Positions 18,738 through 27,790 are shown, counted from the first letter of the stretch. The stretch is 64,000 bases of DNA from DATFWC01 sp963777755 (GCA_963777755.1 CAVZSC010000021.1:113219-177218); one strand, 5' to 3'. Notes: generated by a model from the letters alone, not told the origin. Numbers and translations: made by a program.

Positions 18738-19550
18738 CTAACGAATGGCGTAGCGGAAAAGGGCTTTGTCGCTCAGGTTGACCGGGTCGGCCAAGATCGT
18801 CTGGCTGGCGGCGCTCGCGCCCCGCCCCCGACGCGCGCGTTGGATCGCCTTGGCGAGTGCGTCATTGGAGTGCGCATGACGCGCGGCGGCAGCCGGCACA
18901 AGCCGCTGTAGCTCACGGACCAATGCCACGAATGGTGAAGGTTTATCGCCTGCGATCTTGTCTGTGTCGGTGCGCGCGGCGGTCGGCAGCCCGTGTGCCT
19001 TGGCGATGTAGGTCAAATTTTGCACCCATCCCCGCCAGCAGTCACCCTTACGGTGACCGGGCAGCTTCGGGTTGTCCAACTCGGCCAGCGCAGACGTGCA
19101 CGCGTCCCGCAGCAACGCGGGCAGACGTCTTAGCCGCACAAGTTTATCCTCTTTTTGGTCGCGAAACTTCCGGCTCCAAAGCGTTTCGTCGGCGAAGTGC
19201 CGCTTGATGAGGTAATGCGCATAGACAGTGGCTGCTGTTTGCCGCATGGTGCCCCTCTTCTTCCGCGGGGCAGCATCCTTTGTGGGTGGCGTGACCAATG
19301 CATCGTGGAAGGCCTTAGCGGCTTTCTGCACCGTTAGGACCCGCTTCCGCGCTAGTGAGACAGGCTCGGCCGCACGCTCAAACGGCTCAAACCACAAGAA
19401 ATTGGTAGTCGCCTCGCGGATCGCCTGTTTGGCGGCTCCCGAAAACGGGTGGCCGTAGGACCGCTCAATTCGCTTCCATTGTGCATTAGTGGGCGAGAAT
19501 TCTGCGGCCCTGCCCGATACGGACGCAAATGGCAAACGCGATCTTGCCAT
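18738..19550 (-). CDS. Unknown island protein
   Basis: A protein of 270 aa from the ATG giving MARSRLPFASVSGRAAEF; the open frame extends upstream to 19646 with poor-looking sequence. It is basic, rich in Arg/Ala/Lys, with predicted helices and no membrane segment. A middle block TVYAHYLIKRHFADETLW and a C-terminal region PFVALVRELQRLVPAAAA are the most protein-like parts. I recognise no domain. It follows the terminase large subunit in the same direction, so it is probably part of the same former prophage module. Confidence 0.7.
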   Translation of the reverse strand: MARSRLPFASVSGRAAEFSPTNAQWKRIERSYGHPFSGAAKQAIREATTNFLWFEPFERAAEPVSLARKRVLTVQKAAKAFHDALVTPPTKDAAPRKKRGTMRQTAATVYAHYLIKRHFADETLWSRKFRDQKEDKLVRLRRLPALLRDACTSALAELDNPKLPGHRKGDCWRGWVQNLTYIAKAHGLPTAARTDTDKIAGDKPSPFVALVRELQRLVPAAAARHAHSNDALAKAIQRARRGRGASAASQTILADPVNLSDKALFRYAIR

Positions 19551-19739
19551 GAGTAAACGCCACCCCCGCCGAGGCACCACGGTGCGGGTAAGCATCGCGG
19601 CGGTGTGTGCGATGCACAGTCCCGAAACATTGTTCGATGTTGTCAAACATACTCGCGCCCTGCTACGCAGGCAAGGGAATCCGCGCGGCGCTATCAGTCC
19701 ACGGCGCGGCGCGCTGACGGCGTTTGCCGGCCTGGGCCA

Positions 19740-21626
19740 TCAGTAGAGCTTCCAATCATCCGGCGCGGCAGAGCGGAATGGGGCGTATCCCACGTCTGGC
19801 ATGCTCCTCGCGGGTGTCGTGGGCACCCGCACGAACGGCCGAGACATACACGCATAGCGCCACTCGTCGCCACAATTTGATGCGATCAGCCCGCCCTCAA
19901 TCACAAAGCATCCTTGTGTGGGCACAGTGAGACAATACACGTCGGCGAAACCTGCCTCCTCCACGCCTACCGCCATAGGCGGGGGATTATCGGTGCCGGT
20001 GTTCTGGCGAGGCGCCTGCGCCGGTTGGCATAGTTTTCCCTCGAGATCTTGAGCCTCGCACCAACCATTGTTCGTCAAGAACCCATGATCAGGTGTGCAG
20101 ATCACAACTCGTCCATCATCAAACGTCAGACGAACAACTTTAACGCTACGCCTGGTCATTCGCGCGGACCGATAATCAGCAAGACCGCCGACAGAGAAAA
20201 CTCGGCCCTCGATAGGGAGCTTTTCAATTGAAACTGGACCACGATCGGTCTCGACGAGTGTGCCTGCTGCGAAGCAGTGGTCCTCGGACTCGGTGTTGAC
20301 GTCCTCGGGCCGCGCCGGATCGTGCTGGAGGGCCGGGATCGTTCTAATGCTGTCAGCATGATTGCTGAAACAGTAGATCATCGGCCGGCCATCCTGGCCG
20401 ACCAGGCGGGACCGCACCTGATCCCAGCCCCCCATCGATCCCCGCTGCGGGACGCGGGAGTTGTCCGCGGCGTGGAAGGGCCGCAGACGAGCCGCAATAA
20501 GCTCCTTGTTGATCCGCTCTGCGATCGAGGGCCCGCCGTCCTCCCTGAAGCAAGCGGGATCGAGCACCCCGTAACGGAGTGCAGCGTCGCTCCGCTCTCG
20601 CTCGACGATCCCGTCGGCGACCGCCTCGGCGGTCATCTTGAGTCCCACATTGGGGCTCGCGGCCCCATACCACTCACGATAACGCAGCAAAGCGCCGCGG
20701 GGGATGATCCGTGACGTCCCTTGGGTGGACAGGCAGTGATCGTCTCCCACTATTGCCCACCATCCCACCGAGAAGGGCTTGGCCGAGCCCCAGTCCATCG
20801 AGCGGAACCGCCCCCAATGGGCGGGCACCGCGAACGGCTCCACCACGTGCAGATCGTAGCGCCAACAATCGAAGTAAGCGCCCTCGATGACTGTCCAATC
20901 CCCCTCGAGCCACGCCCGCACCAGCGTGTCGCTGCCGACCATCTGCAGGTTTGCAACGTACTCTGGCCCGAGAAATTTGTTGTCTTGCAGCTTGCTCGGA
21001 ATGAAAACGCGATCCTGCTCGACCGTCTCGCGCGTCCACGGATTCTCATACGTGAACTTTCGGATTTCCCATCCGGCAGGATTGGGGTCGATATAGCGCG
21101 CCTTGACCCATTGGTGTCCGGGCCCGCCAGGGTTGCCCGTTGCCCGAAACCCACACGGTACACCGGCGCCAGAGCGCAACGTTGCCATCAGCCGCAGAAC
21201 CGGCGAGGCGCTCGGGAACGTGCCTAGCTCCTCGACATACACCCGCGTGTAGCTGTGCCCCTGGTAAGCGTCCGCGTCTGCGTCGCGCTCGAGATAAGCA
21301 AAGCGCAGTCGAGCTCCGTTCGGCCAGCGCCACATCTTGTCCTGATCGTTGTATCTCGCCCCGATCGGCCCATAGATCTGCCGGCTTCGCTCGATCGTCT
21401 CGAGAAGCTGCACCCGCTCGCGACGGATCATCAACCCGACAGCGTTCTTTCCGTGCAGAGCAGCATGGGAGGCCCATTCGCCGAGCATCCCGTCCGTCTT
21501 GCCGCCGCCGCGGGCGCCGCCGAAGAAAACCTCGAACACCGGGCACGCCAGCAGGGCCGTTTGCGGCCCTTTTTGAGGCTCCCACCCGATCGTGTACTCA
21601 GTGGCGGCTGTCTCGCCATCCGCCAT
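19740..21626 (-). CDS. Phage terminase large subunit interrupted by a mini-intein
   Basis: The ATG at 21626 (MADGETAATE) overlaps the stop of the preceding small gene as TGATG. The precursor is 628 aa. The ATPase has Walker A GGARGGGKT and an acidic Walker B-like VYVEELGTF. The nuclease half has Asp in SMDWGSAKPFSVGWW and LDPACFREDGG. The third nuclease motif EDHxxDExRYACMSRP is split: an intein of 134 residues sits between ESEDH and CGDEWRYACMSRP. After splicing a terminase of about 494 aa would remain, a normal length. It packages phage DNA in the family. No portal or capsid gene accompanies it, so this is likely part of a remnant or satellite. Confidence 0.92.
   Translation of the reverse strand: MADGETAATEYTIGWEPQKGPQTALLACPVFEVFFGGARGGGKTDGMLGEWASHAALHGKNAVGLMIRRERVQLLETIERSRQIYGPIGARYNDQDKMWRWPNGARLRFAYLERDADADAYQGHSYTRVYVEELGTFPSASPVLRLMATLRSGAGVPCGFRATGNPGGPGHQWVKARYIDPNPAGWEIRKFTYENPWTRETVEQDRVFIPSKLQDNKFLGPEYVANLQMVGSDTLVRAWLEGDWTVIEGAYFDCWRYDLHVVEPFAVPAHWGRFRSMDWGSAKPFSVGWWAIVGDDHCLSTQGTSRIIPRGALLRYREWYGAASPNVGLKMTAEAVADGIVERERSDAALRYGVLDPACFREDGGPSIAERINKELIAARLRPFHAADNSRVPQRGSMGGWDQVRSRLVGQDGRPMIYCFSNHADSIRTIPALQHDPARPEDVNTESEDHCFAAGTLVETDRGPVSIEKLPIEGRVFSVGGLADYRSARMTRRSVKVVRLTFDDGRVVICTPDHGFLTNNGWCEAQDLEGKLCQPAQAPRQNTGTDNPPPMAVGVEEAGFADVYCLTVPTQGCFVIEGGLIASNCGDEWRYACMSRPFVRVPTTPARSMPDVGYAPFRSAAPDDWKLY
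19875..20276 (-). other. Mini-intein (Hint domain) inside terminase
   Basis: A segment of 134 residues. It begins with Cys1 in CFAAGTLVETDRGPVSIEKL (splicing block A). It carries block B with the TPDHGFLTNNGW Thr-x-x-His motif, and ends with block F/G: DVYCLTVPTQGCFVIEGG then IASN, followed by Cys+1 of the C-extein. The length leaves no room for a homing endonuclease. The penultimate residue is Ser rather than the usual His, as seen in a minority of inteins. Insertion is exactly at a catalytic nuclease motif, typical of intein target choice. Confidence 0.9.
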
Positions 21627-21952
21627 CAGTGCCTCTCGTTTGCACCCGGCACGTATTCCGCCTGCCATTCGGCGGGGGTTGCCGAAACAGCGGGAGCGCG
21701 AATGACCGTCGGGCGCGCGATCTCACCCGAATGCTCGACCGACGAAAGGCGCGAATGGCAGAAGGGAGCGGCGGCCTTGGCCATCTCGTCACGCCGGCCG
21801 ACCGGCTGGCTCGGATCGCGCATGATCCGCAGCATGTAGGCGAGCGGCAGCTCGCCGGTTACGGCTGCTTCCTGCCGCACCTGCTCGTTTGCACGGCTGG
21901 CCGCTCCCGTGGGGCGCCCAGCGCCCGGCCGTTTTCCACCGTGTGCGTTCAT
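21626..21952 (-). CDS. Terminase small subunit-like protein
   Basis: A protein of 108 aa opening with the basic loop MNAHGGKRPGAGRPTG, then a helical block ELPLAYMLRIMRDPSQPVG and AKAAAPFCHSRLSSVEH. This arrangement is typical of the small gene placed directly before terminase large subunits in alphaproteobacterial prophages. Its stop overlaps the terL start by one base, so the two are translationally coupled. DNA recognition is inferred from position and charge; no clear helix-turn-helix can be asserted. Confidence 0.7.
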   Translation of the reverse strand: MNAHGGKRPGAGRPTGAASRANEQVRQEAAVTGELPLAYMLRIMRDPSQPVGRRDEMAKAAAPFCHSRLSSVEHSGEIARPTVIRAPAVSATPAEWQAEYVPGANERH

Positions 21953-22530
21953 CGTGCGATCGCGCGGCTGATCGAAAACCGCGGGCCGTGCGGTTCGGTA
22001 TCCGGTGCATATGTACTACAATATGGTACAGCACGCAACGTCCAGCGCGGCGCCGCTCGAATTCGCGCCCTGGCTGGTGTGGGAAAAGGACGTGGTCTGC
22101 CCACCGCGCTTAATGTGGGTGCCGCCATGCCGAAAACAGCTTGAGCGCGACGGTGATTATCCCGCATAATTTGAAGGCACTTCAAAGCTAGGGGACGACC
22201 GTCGTAACTTCTGCGTCGTCCTCGATGTTGCGCAGGTTCGGATGGCGTGCTCGCGATGACATCGGCCGCGGCCAATATTGCGCTTCTCCAGCCTCAGCCA
22301 AGGGGCCGGCACGTGCTTCAGGCGAGGGAACAAGATGGAAACGATGCTAGTAATTTTGCTTGATTTTTTTGCCCCCACCCCGACGGGTTGCATACACAAA
22401 GACGAACCTTGCTTGATTTTTTTGCCCCCCCCACGGGTTTGCCCCTCCTTGCGGTAACGCGCGAAAAATGCACACCGTGAGGTCCGGCTGTTCGGCTGAT
22501 CGTGGCACTCACCTCAAACTGGGAGGAAGC
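21953..22530. other. Non-coding stretch at the island's right side
   Basis: No convincing gene. It contains a perfect small hairpin at 22171-22185 (TTGAAG-GCA-CTTCAA) and, at 22356-22442, two copies of a 34-36-bp sequence with the core TTGCTTGATTTTTTTGCCCC, spaced 53 bases apart. The far end of the phage-like island may lie here, but no second tRNA-Thr end is visible. Confidence 0.5.
22356..22442 (+). repeat. Two direct copies of a T/C-tract repeat
   Basis: Copy 1 starts at about 22356 and copy 2 at about 22409. Each reads TTGCTTGATTTTTTTGCC followed by a run of C and an ACGGGTTTG-like tail. They lie just upstream of the TTT receptor gene. The run of C is longer in copy 2. They could be leftovers of an integration event or simple slippage-generated repeats. 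Confidence 0.6.
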
Positions 22531-23514
22531 ATGACAACGATTTCGCGTCGCACCGCCGCGCAATGGCTCGCGGCGACCGCCCTCGCAGGGTTCGCACGAC
22601 CGGCGCTGGCGCAGGCGGACTATCCGGGCAGCCAGACGATCAGGCTGGTGGTGGGTTATCCGGCGGGAGGCGCCAACGACGTGATCGGCCGCATCATTGC
22701 GGACCGGCTGCAGGCGCTCTGGCGCACGACCGTATTGGTCGAGAACATCGCCGGGGCTGCCGCCAACATCGCCACGGATCGGATTGCAAAGGGTCCGACC
22801 GACGGTACGCAGATTCTCGTGGTCCCGCCGCAGATCGCGATCAATCAGTACCTCTACGCCAAGCTCGCCTTTGATCCCGAGAAGGATCTGATTCCAATTG
22901 CCCAGGTCGCGCGGCTGCCCAACATCCTGGTCGTGCGCAAAGGCCTCGAGTTCAACTCGGTCTCCGATTTCATCGCCCACGCCAAGGCCAATCCCGGCAA
23001 GCTCAACTACGCATCCTCCGGCAACGGCTCGACCATCCATCTCTCGGCCGAGCTGTTCAAGCGCATGACCGGCGTCGACATGAACCACGTGCCGTATCGC
23101 GGCAGCGCGCCCGCCGTGAACGATCTCGTCGCCGGACAGGTCGATCTCATGTTCGACAACGCCACCTCCATCATCGGGCAGGTGCGCGGCGGCACCGTGC
23201 GGGCGCTCGGCGTCACGTCGATCCAGCGTTCGCCGCTGTTGCCCGATCTGCCGACCGTCGCCGAGACCGTCCCGGGTTACGACACCGCGTCGTGGTTCGG
23301 AATCGGCGTACGCAGCGGAACCCCGGAACACATCATCGCCAAGATCGAGCAGGCGGTGCGCGCGGTGACGCAGGAAGCCGTCGTCAAGGAGCGCATGGCG
23401 ACCGTGATCGCCGATCCGGTCGTCTCGGACCGCAAGACGTTTGGCGAGTTCATCCTCGCCGAGCGCAAGAAGTGGGGCACGCTGATCGGCGAGCTGAAGC
23501 TTCGCGTCGAATAG
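22531..23514 (+). CDS. Tripartite tricarboxylate transporter substrate-binding protein (Bug family)
   Basis: A protein of 327 aa, starting at the ATG after GGGAGGAAGC. A Tat-like signal (SRRTAAQWLAATALAG) ends near ALAQA and is followed by YPGSQTIRLVVGYPAGGAND, the conserved start of Bug receptors. Other family blocks include VPYRGSAPAVNDLVAGQVD and LPTVAETVPGYD. These periplasmic proteins bind small carboxylates. No TctA/TctB membrane genes are adjacent, so it is an orphan receptor, as is common in this family. It ends in a strong terminator. Confidence 0.95.
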   Translation: MTTISRRTAAQWLAATALAGFARPALAQADYPGSQTIRLVVGYPAGGANDVIGRIIADRLQALWRTTVLVENIAGAAANIATDRIAKGPTDGTQILVVPPQIAINQYLYAKLAFDPEKDLIPIAQVARLPNILVVRKGLEFNSVSDFIAHAKANPGKLNYASSGNGSTIHLSAELFKRMTGVDMNHVPYRGSAPAVNDLVAGQVDLMFDNATSIIGQVRGGTVRALGVTSIQRSPLLPDLPTVAETVPGYDTASWFGIGVRSGTPEHIIAKIEQAVRAVTQEAVVKERMATVIADPVVSDRKTFGEFILAERKKWGTLIGELKLRVE

Positions 23515-23536
23515 GAAGGTCAATTCAAAGCCGGAA

Positions 23537-23560
23537 GGGCGCGGCCGACCGGCCGCGCCC
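23537..23560 (+). terminator. Rho-independent terminator after the TTT receptor
   Basis: A perfect 10-bp GC stem (GGGCGCGGCC / GGCCGCGCCC) with a 4-nt loop lies 22 bases after the receptor stop and is followed by TGCTTGTTGTTG. Confidence 0.75.
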
Positions 23561-23584
23561 TGCTTGTTGTTGCGGGTATTCCCG

Positions 23585-24187
23585 CTATCCGGTCGATTTC
23601 TGATAGAGGCCGCGCGTGACGCGCCGGATCAGCCCCTTGGCTTCGAGCGCCTTGCGGGCCTCCCAGGCCCTCCATCCGCTCGGGTCAGTGCCAAGCGCCC
23701 GACAGGCGTCACCCCATCGGCCCTCTGGCGTGAAAACCCTGAGCAGGGTCCGTTCGTCTTTCGTCAGCGTAGCCATCGTAGTCACCGCTTCTCCCGCGTG
23801 ACGCTGGGATCGTGGGCGGCGTTTTGCGGGTGGCCGTCGCTTGGGCCTAGTGGCCCGCACGGGCGCACCAGCGGGCGCACCAGCGGGCACACCAGTGGGC
23901 GCCCCAGGGGGTGCAGGCGGCTCGTCGGGTTGGAACACCCAGGCAAAGGGGGTACCCTCGGCTGCCCGTACCCAGTCTTCACGCGTGCCCCGCAGCTTGG
24001 AGCTTTCGAACTCAGCTGAGACGCCCTTGACCCACAGCTCGAACTCGGAGTTAAACCGTTGCCGTTCCGCGTCGGACATGCCCCGTAGCTTGCGGTCGAA
24101 CCGCAGCTTCGCGCGGTTGATCTTCGGCGTGATCTCGTCGCGAAGCCGTAGCAGCAGTTCCGACAATTCGGTGCGTTTGCGCGGCAT
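23585..24187 (-). CDS. Unknown basic protein with Pro/Ala/Gly-repeat linker
   Basis: A protein of 200 aa from the ATG giving MPRKRTELSELLLRLR, preceded by GGGAGGTCG. The N-terminal about 85 residues are helical (ITPKINRAKLRFDRKLRG then WVKGVSAEFE). A linker follows with tandem GAP/GVP units (APTGVPAGAPAGAPVRA), made by a short DNA repeat around 23868-23912. The C-terminal about 70 residues (TLTKDERTLLRVFTPEG to ALEAKGLIRRVTRGLY) look like a winged-helix domain. A regulatory role is possible but unproven. It converges with the TTT receptor gene across the shared terminator. Confidence 0.7.
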   Translation of the reverse strand: MPRKRTELSELLLRLRDEITPKINRAKLRFDRKLRGMSDAERQRFNSEFELWVKGVSAEFESSKLRGTREDWVRAAEGTPFAWVFQPDEPPAPPGAPTGVPAGAPAGAPVRATRPKRRPPAKRRPRSQRHAGEAVTTMATLTKDERTLLRVFTPEGRWGDACRALGTDPSGWRAWEARKALEAKGLIRRVTRGLYQKSTG

Positions 24188-24399
24188 GGTTCGACCTCCC
24201 GTTAATGACGGTCCGGGGTACATGATCCACGAATTTTAGGTGCCGGCCAAGCCTGCCCCCCGCCGGCGTGAGGCGCTGCCCGTCGTGGGGTTCATTTCCT
24301 CTGGATTTTTCTTTCTTTTTTAGCCCCCCGGGTCTGCCTATCAAACGTCCAGGCCGTTTGCTTTTTTGCGGGATCGATCCGCGACGTGACGAGCCATAC

Positions 24400-24432
24400 A
24401 TACGTACAACGCGGTTTCCGCGTTGTACGTAT
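24400..24432. repeat. Perfect 33-bp hairpin
   Basis: Two 15-bp arms (ATACGTACAACGCGG and its exact complement) flank a TTT loop. It sits in a non-coding stretch (24188-24509) between the unknown basic protein and the IS21-type element. There is no T-run after it, so it is not an ordinary terminator. It could be a protein-binding operator, a replication or transfer site, or part of an older mobile element. The same stretch also holds two T/C-rich similar copies near 24305 and 24450. Confidence 0.8.
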
Positions 24433-24658
24433 CATCCACTAGCTATCCTTGATTACCTTTCTTTCTTAGTCCCCGGCTCTGCCAACGGAACGACCCATAT
24501 GGCTATGCCTGCGCATTCCGACGATCGCGACCACTCATTCCGACGGATCGCGACCACCTGTTCCGATCGATCGCGACCAGTGTGACGGCGCCGTCAGGTG
24601 CATTTTCTGATCTCAGTGTTCTGGTTCGGGTCAAGCGCGGTGGAGGCCGTCCCCGTAG

Positions 24659-25578
24659 TCAACAGGAGGGACCCGCGCGCGACGCGGAGTGCCCCCATGG
24701 CTGACGCAGCGGCGCGCGCGGGAGGTCCCTGTTGACCCACGGGGGCGGCCGGCACGGCTGGGTCTGCGCTTCATTTCTTTGCTCCCTTGGGCGAGCTTGC
24801 GATCGGCTGCGATCGTCGTGACGGGCGGCGTCGGGTCGGCTCGCCTCGCTGGCTTTGAGCTTGCGCATGGATGGGCCATCGAATTCGAGCCGATAGGCGT
24901 TGTGGACGATGCGATCGAGGATCGCGTCGCCGAAAGTCGGCTCGCCGATGACATCGTGCCATTTGTCGACGGGGAGCTGGCTGGTGATGAGCATGGAGCC
25001 GCGGCCATGGCGATCCTCGACGATCTCCATGAGATCGCGCCGCTGGCTGGCGGAGAGGCGGTCGGGCCCCCAGTCGTCGAGCACAAGGAGATCGACCTTG
25101 ACCAGCATGCGGAACAGCCGCGCGAAGCGGCCGTCGCCGTGGGCGAGATCGAGATCGGCGAACAGGCGCGGCACGCGGGCGTAGTGGACGGTGTAGCCGT
25201 CGCGGCAAGCCTTCTGCGCGAGCGCGCAGGACAACCACGACTTGCCGACGCCGCACGGGCCGGTGACCAGCAAACCGCGATGCTCGGCGATCCAGCGGCA
25301 GGTGGCGAGTTGCTGGAACAGCGCCTTGTCGAGCCGGCGCGGCGTGCGGTAGTCGACGTCCTCGATCGCGGCTTGGCTGTGACGCAGCCTGGCGGCGCGC
25401 AGTCGGATCTGGAAGCGCCTGGTGTTGCGATTGGCGGCCTCGCGGTCGAGCAGCAGCGCCAGCCATTCGGCGTGCGCGAGATTGCGGGTTCGTCTTGCGC
25501 TTCGAGCTCGACGAAGGCCTGGGCCATGCCGTCGAGCTTGAGCGCTCTGAGCTGATCGAGGGTGGGATGGGTGAGCAT
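24659..25578 (-). pseudogene. istB: IS21 helper ATPase IstB, frameshifted
   Basis: The start MLTHPTLDQLRALKLDGM is typical of IstB and follows GAGGAG. After about 40 residues the frame shifts (DEPAISRTPN versus NLAHAEWLALLLDREAANR). The second frame then carries the AAA+ core: Walker A TGPCGVGKSWL, Walker B LLVLDDWGPD, sensor SMLITSQLP and DAILDRIVHNAYRL. A single-base lesion near 25480 is enough to explain it. IstB assists the transposase by forming filaments on target DNA. Confidence 0.85.
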
Positions 25579-25592
25579 TGGTCGTCATCTCC

Positions 25593-27129
25593 TCAATGGA
25601 AGTAGCTGGGGCCGCGGATGTTGTCGTGCGCAATCGCCGGCCCGTCCGCGGGCATGTGCAGGCCGTTGGCGATCGAGGTTGTTCTTGAGGATCGAGTTGA
25701 CGGAGCTGTAGGAGCGCGCGCCGATCTCGAGCGCCCGGCCGCAGGCGGCCTCGAGACGCTCGCGGCCATAGGTCTTGACCAGCCGCAGGATGCCGACGCA
25801 GGCGCGGAAGCCTTGCTCGGGGTGCGTGCGCTCCCGCAGGATGATCTCGACCAGCGCCGAGGTGTGGCGCCCGATCTCGCCGGCCTGCCGCCTGATCCGC
25901 TCCGGCGTCCAGTCGGCATAGCGCCGATGGCTCGACGGCATGTGCTCGCGCACCGTCGTGTGCTTGCGGTTGGAGGACGAGCGCATATGAGCGGCAACCC
26001 GCTTGCCGCGATGGAAGACCTCGATCGTGCGCGCCGTGATGCGCGCCCACACCTTCTCGCGCAGCAACTGGTGCGGCACCGAGTAGTAGTGCTTCTCGAT
26101 CTCGACGTGGTAGTCGAGCCCGACCCTGCATTCCTTCCATTCGGCGAAGACGTAGGGCTCGGCCGGCAGCGGCTTGAGCGCTGGGCGCTCGAGCTCATCG
26201 AACAGCGCGCGCCGGCTGGCGCCGAGATGGCGCGACACGCGATCGTTGATCTGCGTGACCAGCTCGGCGATGGCCGCGTTCAACGCGGCGAGCGAGAAGA
26301 ACTGCCGGTTGCGCAGCTTGGCGATGATCCAGCGAGTCGCCACCTGCACCGCCACTTCCACCTTGGCCTTGTCGCGCGGCCCGATACGGACGCGCCGGAA
26401 CAATGGCGGTGTCGTAGTGGGCCGCCATCTCGGCATAGGTGCGGTTGACCGCCGGCTCGTAGAAGCAGGCCTTGGTGATGCCCGAGCGCAGATTGTCGGA
26501 CACCACCATCGCCGGAACCCCGCCGATGAACGCGAAGGCGCGCGTGTGCGAGCCGATCCAGTCGGACAGGCCCTGCGTCAAGGTGGCTTCCGCATAGGTG
26601 TAGTTCGACGCGCCGAGCGCGGCGACGAACAGCTGCGCCGTCCTCACCTCGCCGGTCGATGCGTCGATCACCTCCAGCGTCGTGCCGGCGTAGTCGACGA
26701 ACATCCGCTCGCCGGCGACATGGCTCTGCCGCATGGTCGGCGACAGCCGCGCCTCCCAGGCGCGGTAGAGCTCGCAGTAGCGGCTATAGCCGTAGCCGTC
26801 GGGATGGACGCCGCGATGCTCCTCCCACAACAGCTGCAGCGTCACCCCTGGCCGGCGCAGCTCGCGGTGGATCGCCGCCCAGTCCGGCTGCGGCCGACGA
26901 TCCTTGGCGCGACCGCGGGCGGCGGGTAGAGCCGAGCTCCAGCGCCTCGTCCGTCAGGCCTTCCGGCAGCGGCCAGCTCAGCCCGGCGCGCCGCGCCCGC
27001 CGGATGCAGTCCCCGGCGGCCGTCGCGCTCACGCCCAGGCTGGCGGCGATCTTGCGTTTGGACATGCCGGCGGCACGACAGCCTCAGCACGTCGCGGATC
27101 TTGCGCATGGGTAATCTCGGTCCAGGCAT
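25593..27129 (-). pseudogene. istA: IS21 transposase IstA, multiply frameshifted
   Basis: Pieces in different frames add up to a full IstA. The N-terminal MPGPRLPMRKIRDVLRLS leads to the helix-turn-helix MSKRKIAASLGVSATAAGD in another frame. The catalytic-core part has FVDYAGTTLEV (Asp) and VPAMVVSDNLRSGI (second Asp). The DDE region ends and restarts at ARPYR/RDKAKVEVAVQVATRW, one extra base apart. The C-terminus returns to a third frame for IAHDNIRGPSYFH. At least four single-base shifts are needed. It ends just before the istB start, as in intact IS21 copies. Confidence 0.82.
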
Positions 27130-27475
27130 GCCCCGCTCCCTCTGAAAAGGAGCGAAGACATGCCGATTCGCAGATCACCCAACGGCGCCCGTCACCCCCG
27201 TCCACAGGCTGGTCGCGATCGCCCGGAATGGGTGGTCGCGATCAATCGGAACGCCTGGTCGCAATCAATCGGAATAGCTGGTCGCAATCATCCGGTGCGC
27301 GCAGGAGAAAGGGCATTCATTTAGCGACATTGGAGCGGCGCTGGGGATCAGTCGGCAAGCCGTACACCAGGCCATGCGTGCCTGGAAAGAAGCGCGAGCG
27401 GCGGCGTGTTCAACTAGCGTTCATGTGCGGCCTTGTAACCTGGAACTGAGGTGGCGCAGCCGAGGAAGGGTGAAC

Positions 27476-27790
27476 ATGAGTGAACAAATCAAATCAGGAA
27501 TGATCTCGCGTCGAACGGCTCTTTCGCTTCTGGGACTGGCGTCGTTAAGCCTCGCAGTGCCCGCTACGATGCTGACGACCTCGAATGCTGAGGCTCAGCA
27601 GCCGGCCGCGCCGACTGTTGCACCGACGGTCGCGCCGACGGGCACGGAGCGTCGTCAGGAGCGGCGCACAGGCCGCACGGAGCGGCGTCAGGAGCGGCGC
27701 GAAGGTCGCACGGAGAGGCGTCAGGAACGCCGCAAAGGTCGCACGGAGAGGCGTCAGGAGCGGCGCGGCACGACGGCGCCACAACAATAG
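27476..27790 (+). CDS. Exported protein with RRQERR tandem repeats
   Basis: A protein of 104 aa. The N-terminus has a Tat-like motif and hydrophobic core (ISRRTALSLLGLASLSLAVP) with a cleavage site near NAEAQQ. After a short APTVAPTVAPTG linker the rest is about four repeats of GRTERRQERR(E/K), encoded by 30-bp tandem DNA units between 27645 and 27765. The product is extremely basic. Proteins of this style occur in Bradyrhizobium-like genomes with no known function; binding to acidic polymers in the envelope is speculation. It begins 173 bases after the end of the IS21 element. Confidence 0.75.
   Translation: MSEQIKSGMISRRTALSLLGLASLSLAVPATMLTTSNAEAQQPAAPTVAPTVAPTGTERRQERRTGRTERRQERREGRTERRQERRKGRTERRQERRGTTAPQQ

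Larger units (their letters stand above)
24510..27303. mobile_element. IS21-family insertion sequence, inactivated
   Basis: Both ends start with TGCGCA and carry multiple short repeats in inverse orientation. The left end has three copies of CGATCGCGACCA-like units preceded by TTCCGA. The right end has four GGTCGCGATC/GGTCGCAATC units preceding TCGGAAT. Inside are istA and istB on the - strand in the usual overlapping order. Both genes are frameshifted, so the copy cannot move itself. I could not find a target duplication: the flanks are TATGCC on the left and GGAGAA on the right. Confidence 0.8.

Noticed and set aside
24504..27309. Target-site duplication of the IS21 element
   Set aside because: Flanking bases do not match on the two sides.
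27304..27430. Helix-turn-helix-like fragment (DIGAALGISRQAVHQAMRAW) right after the IS21 end
   Set aside because: It resembles a real HTH whose start may have been cut off by the IS, but no matching N-terminal part lies on the other side, so I do not call a gene.
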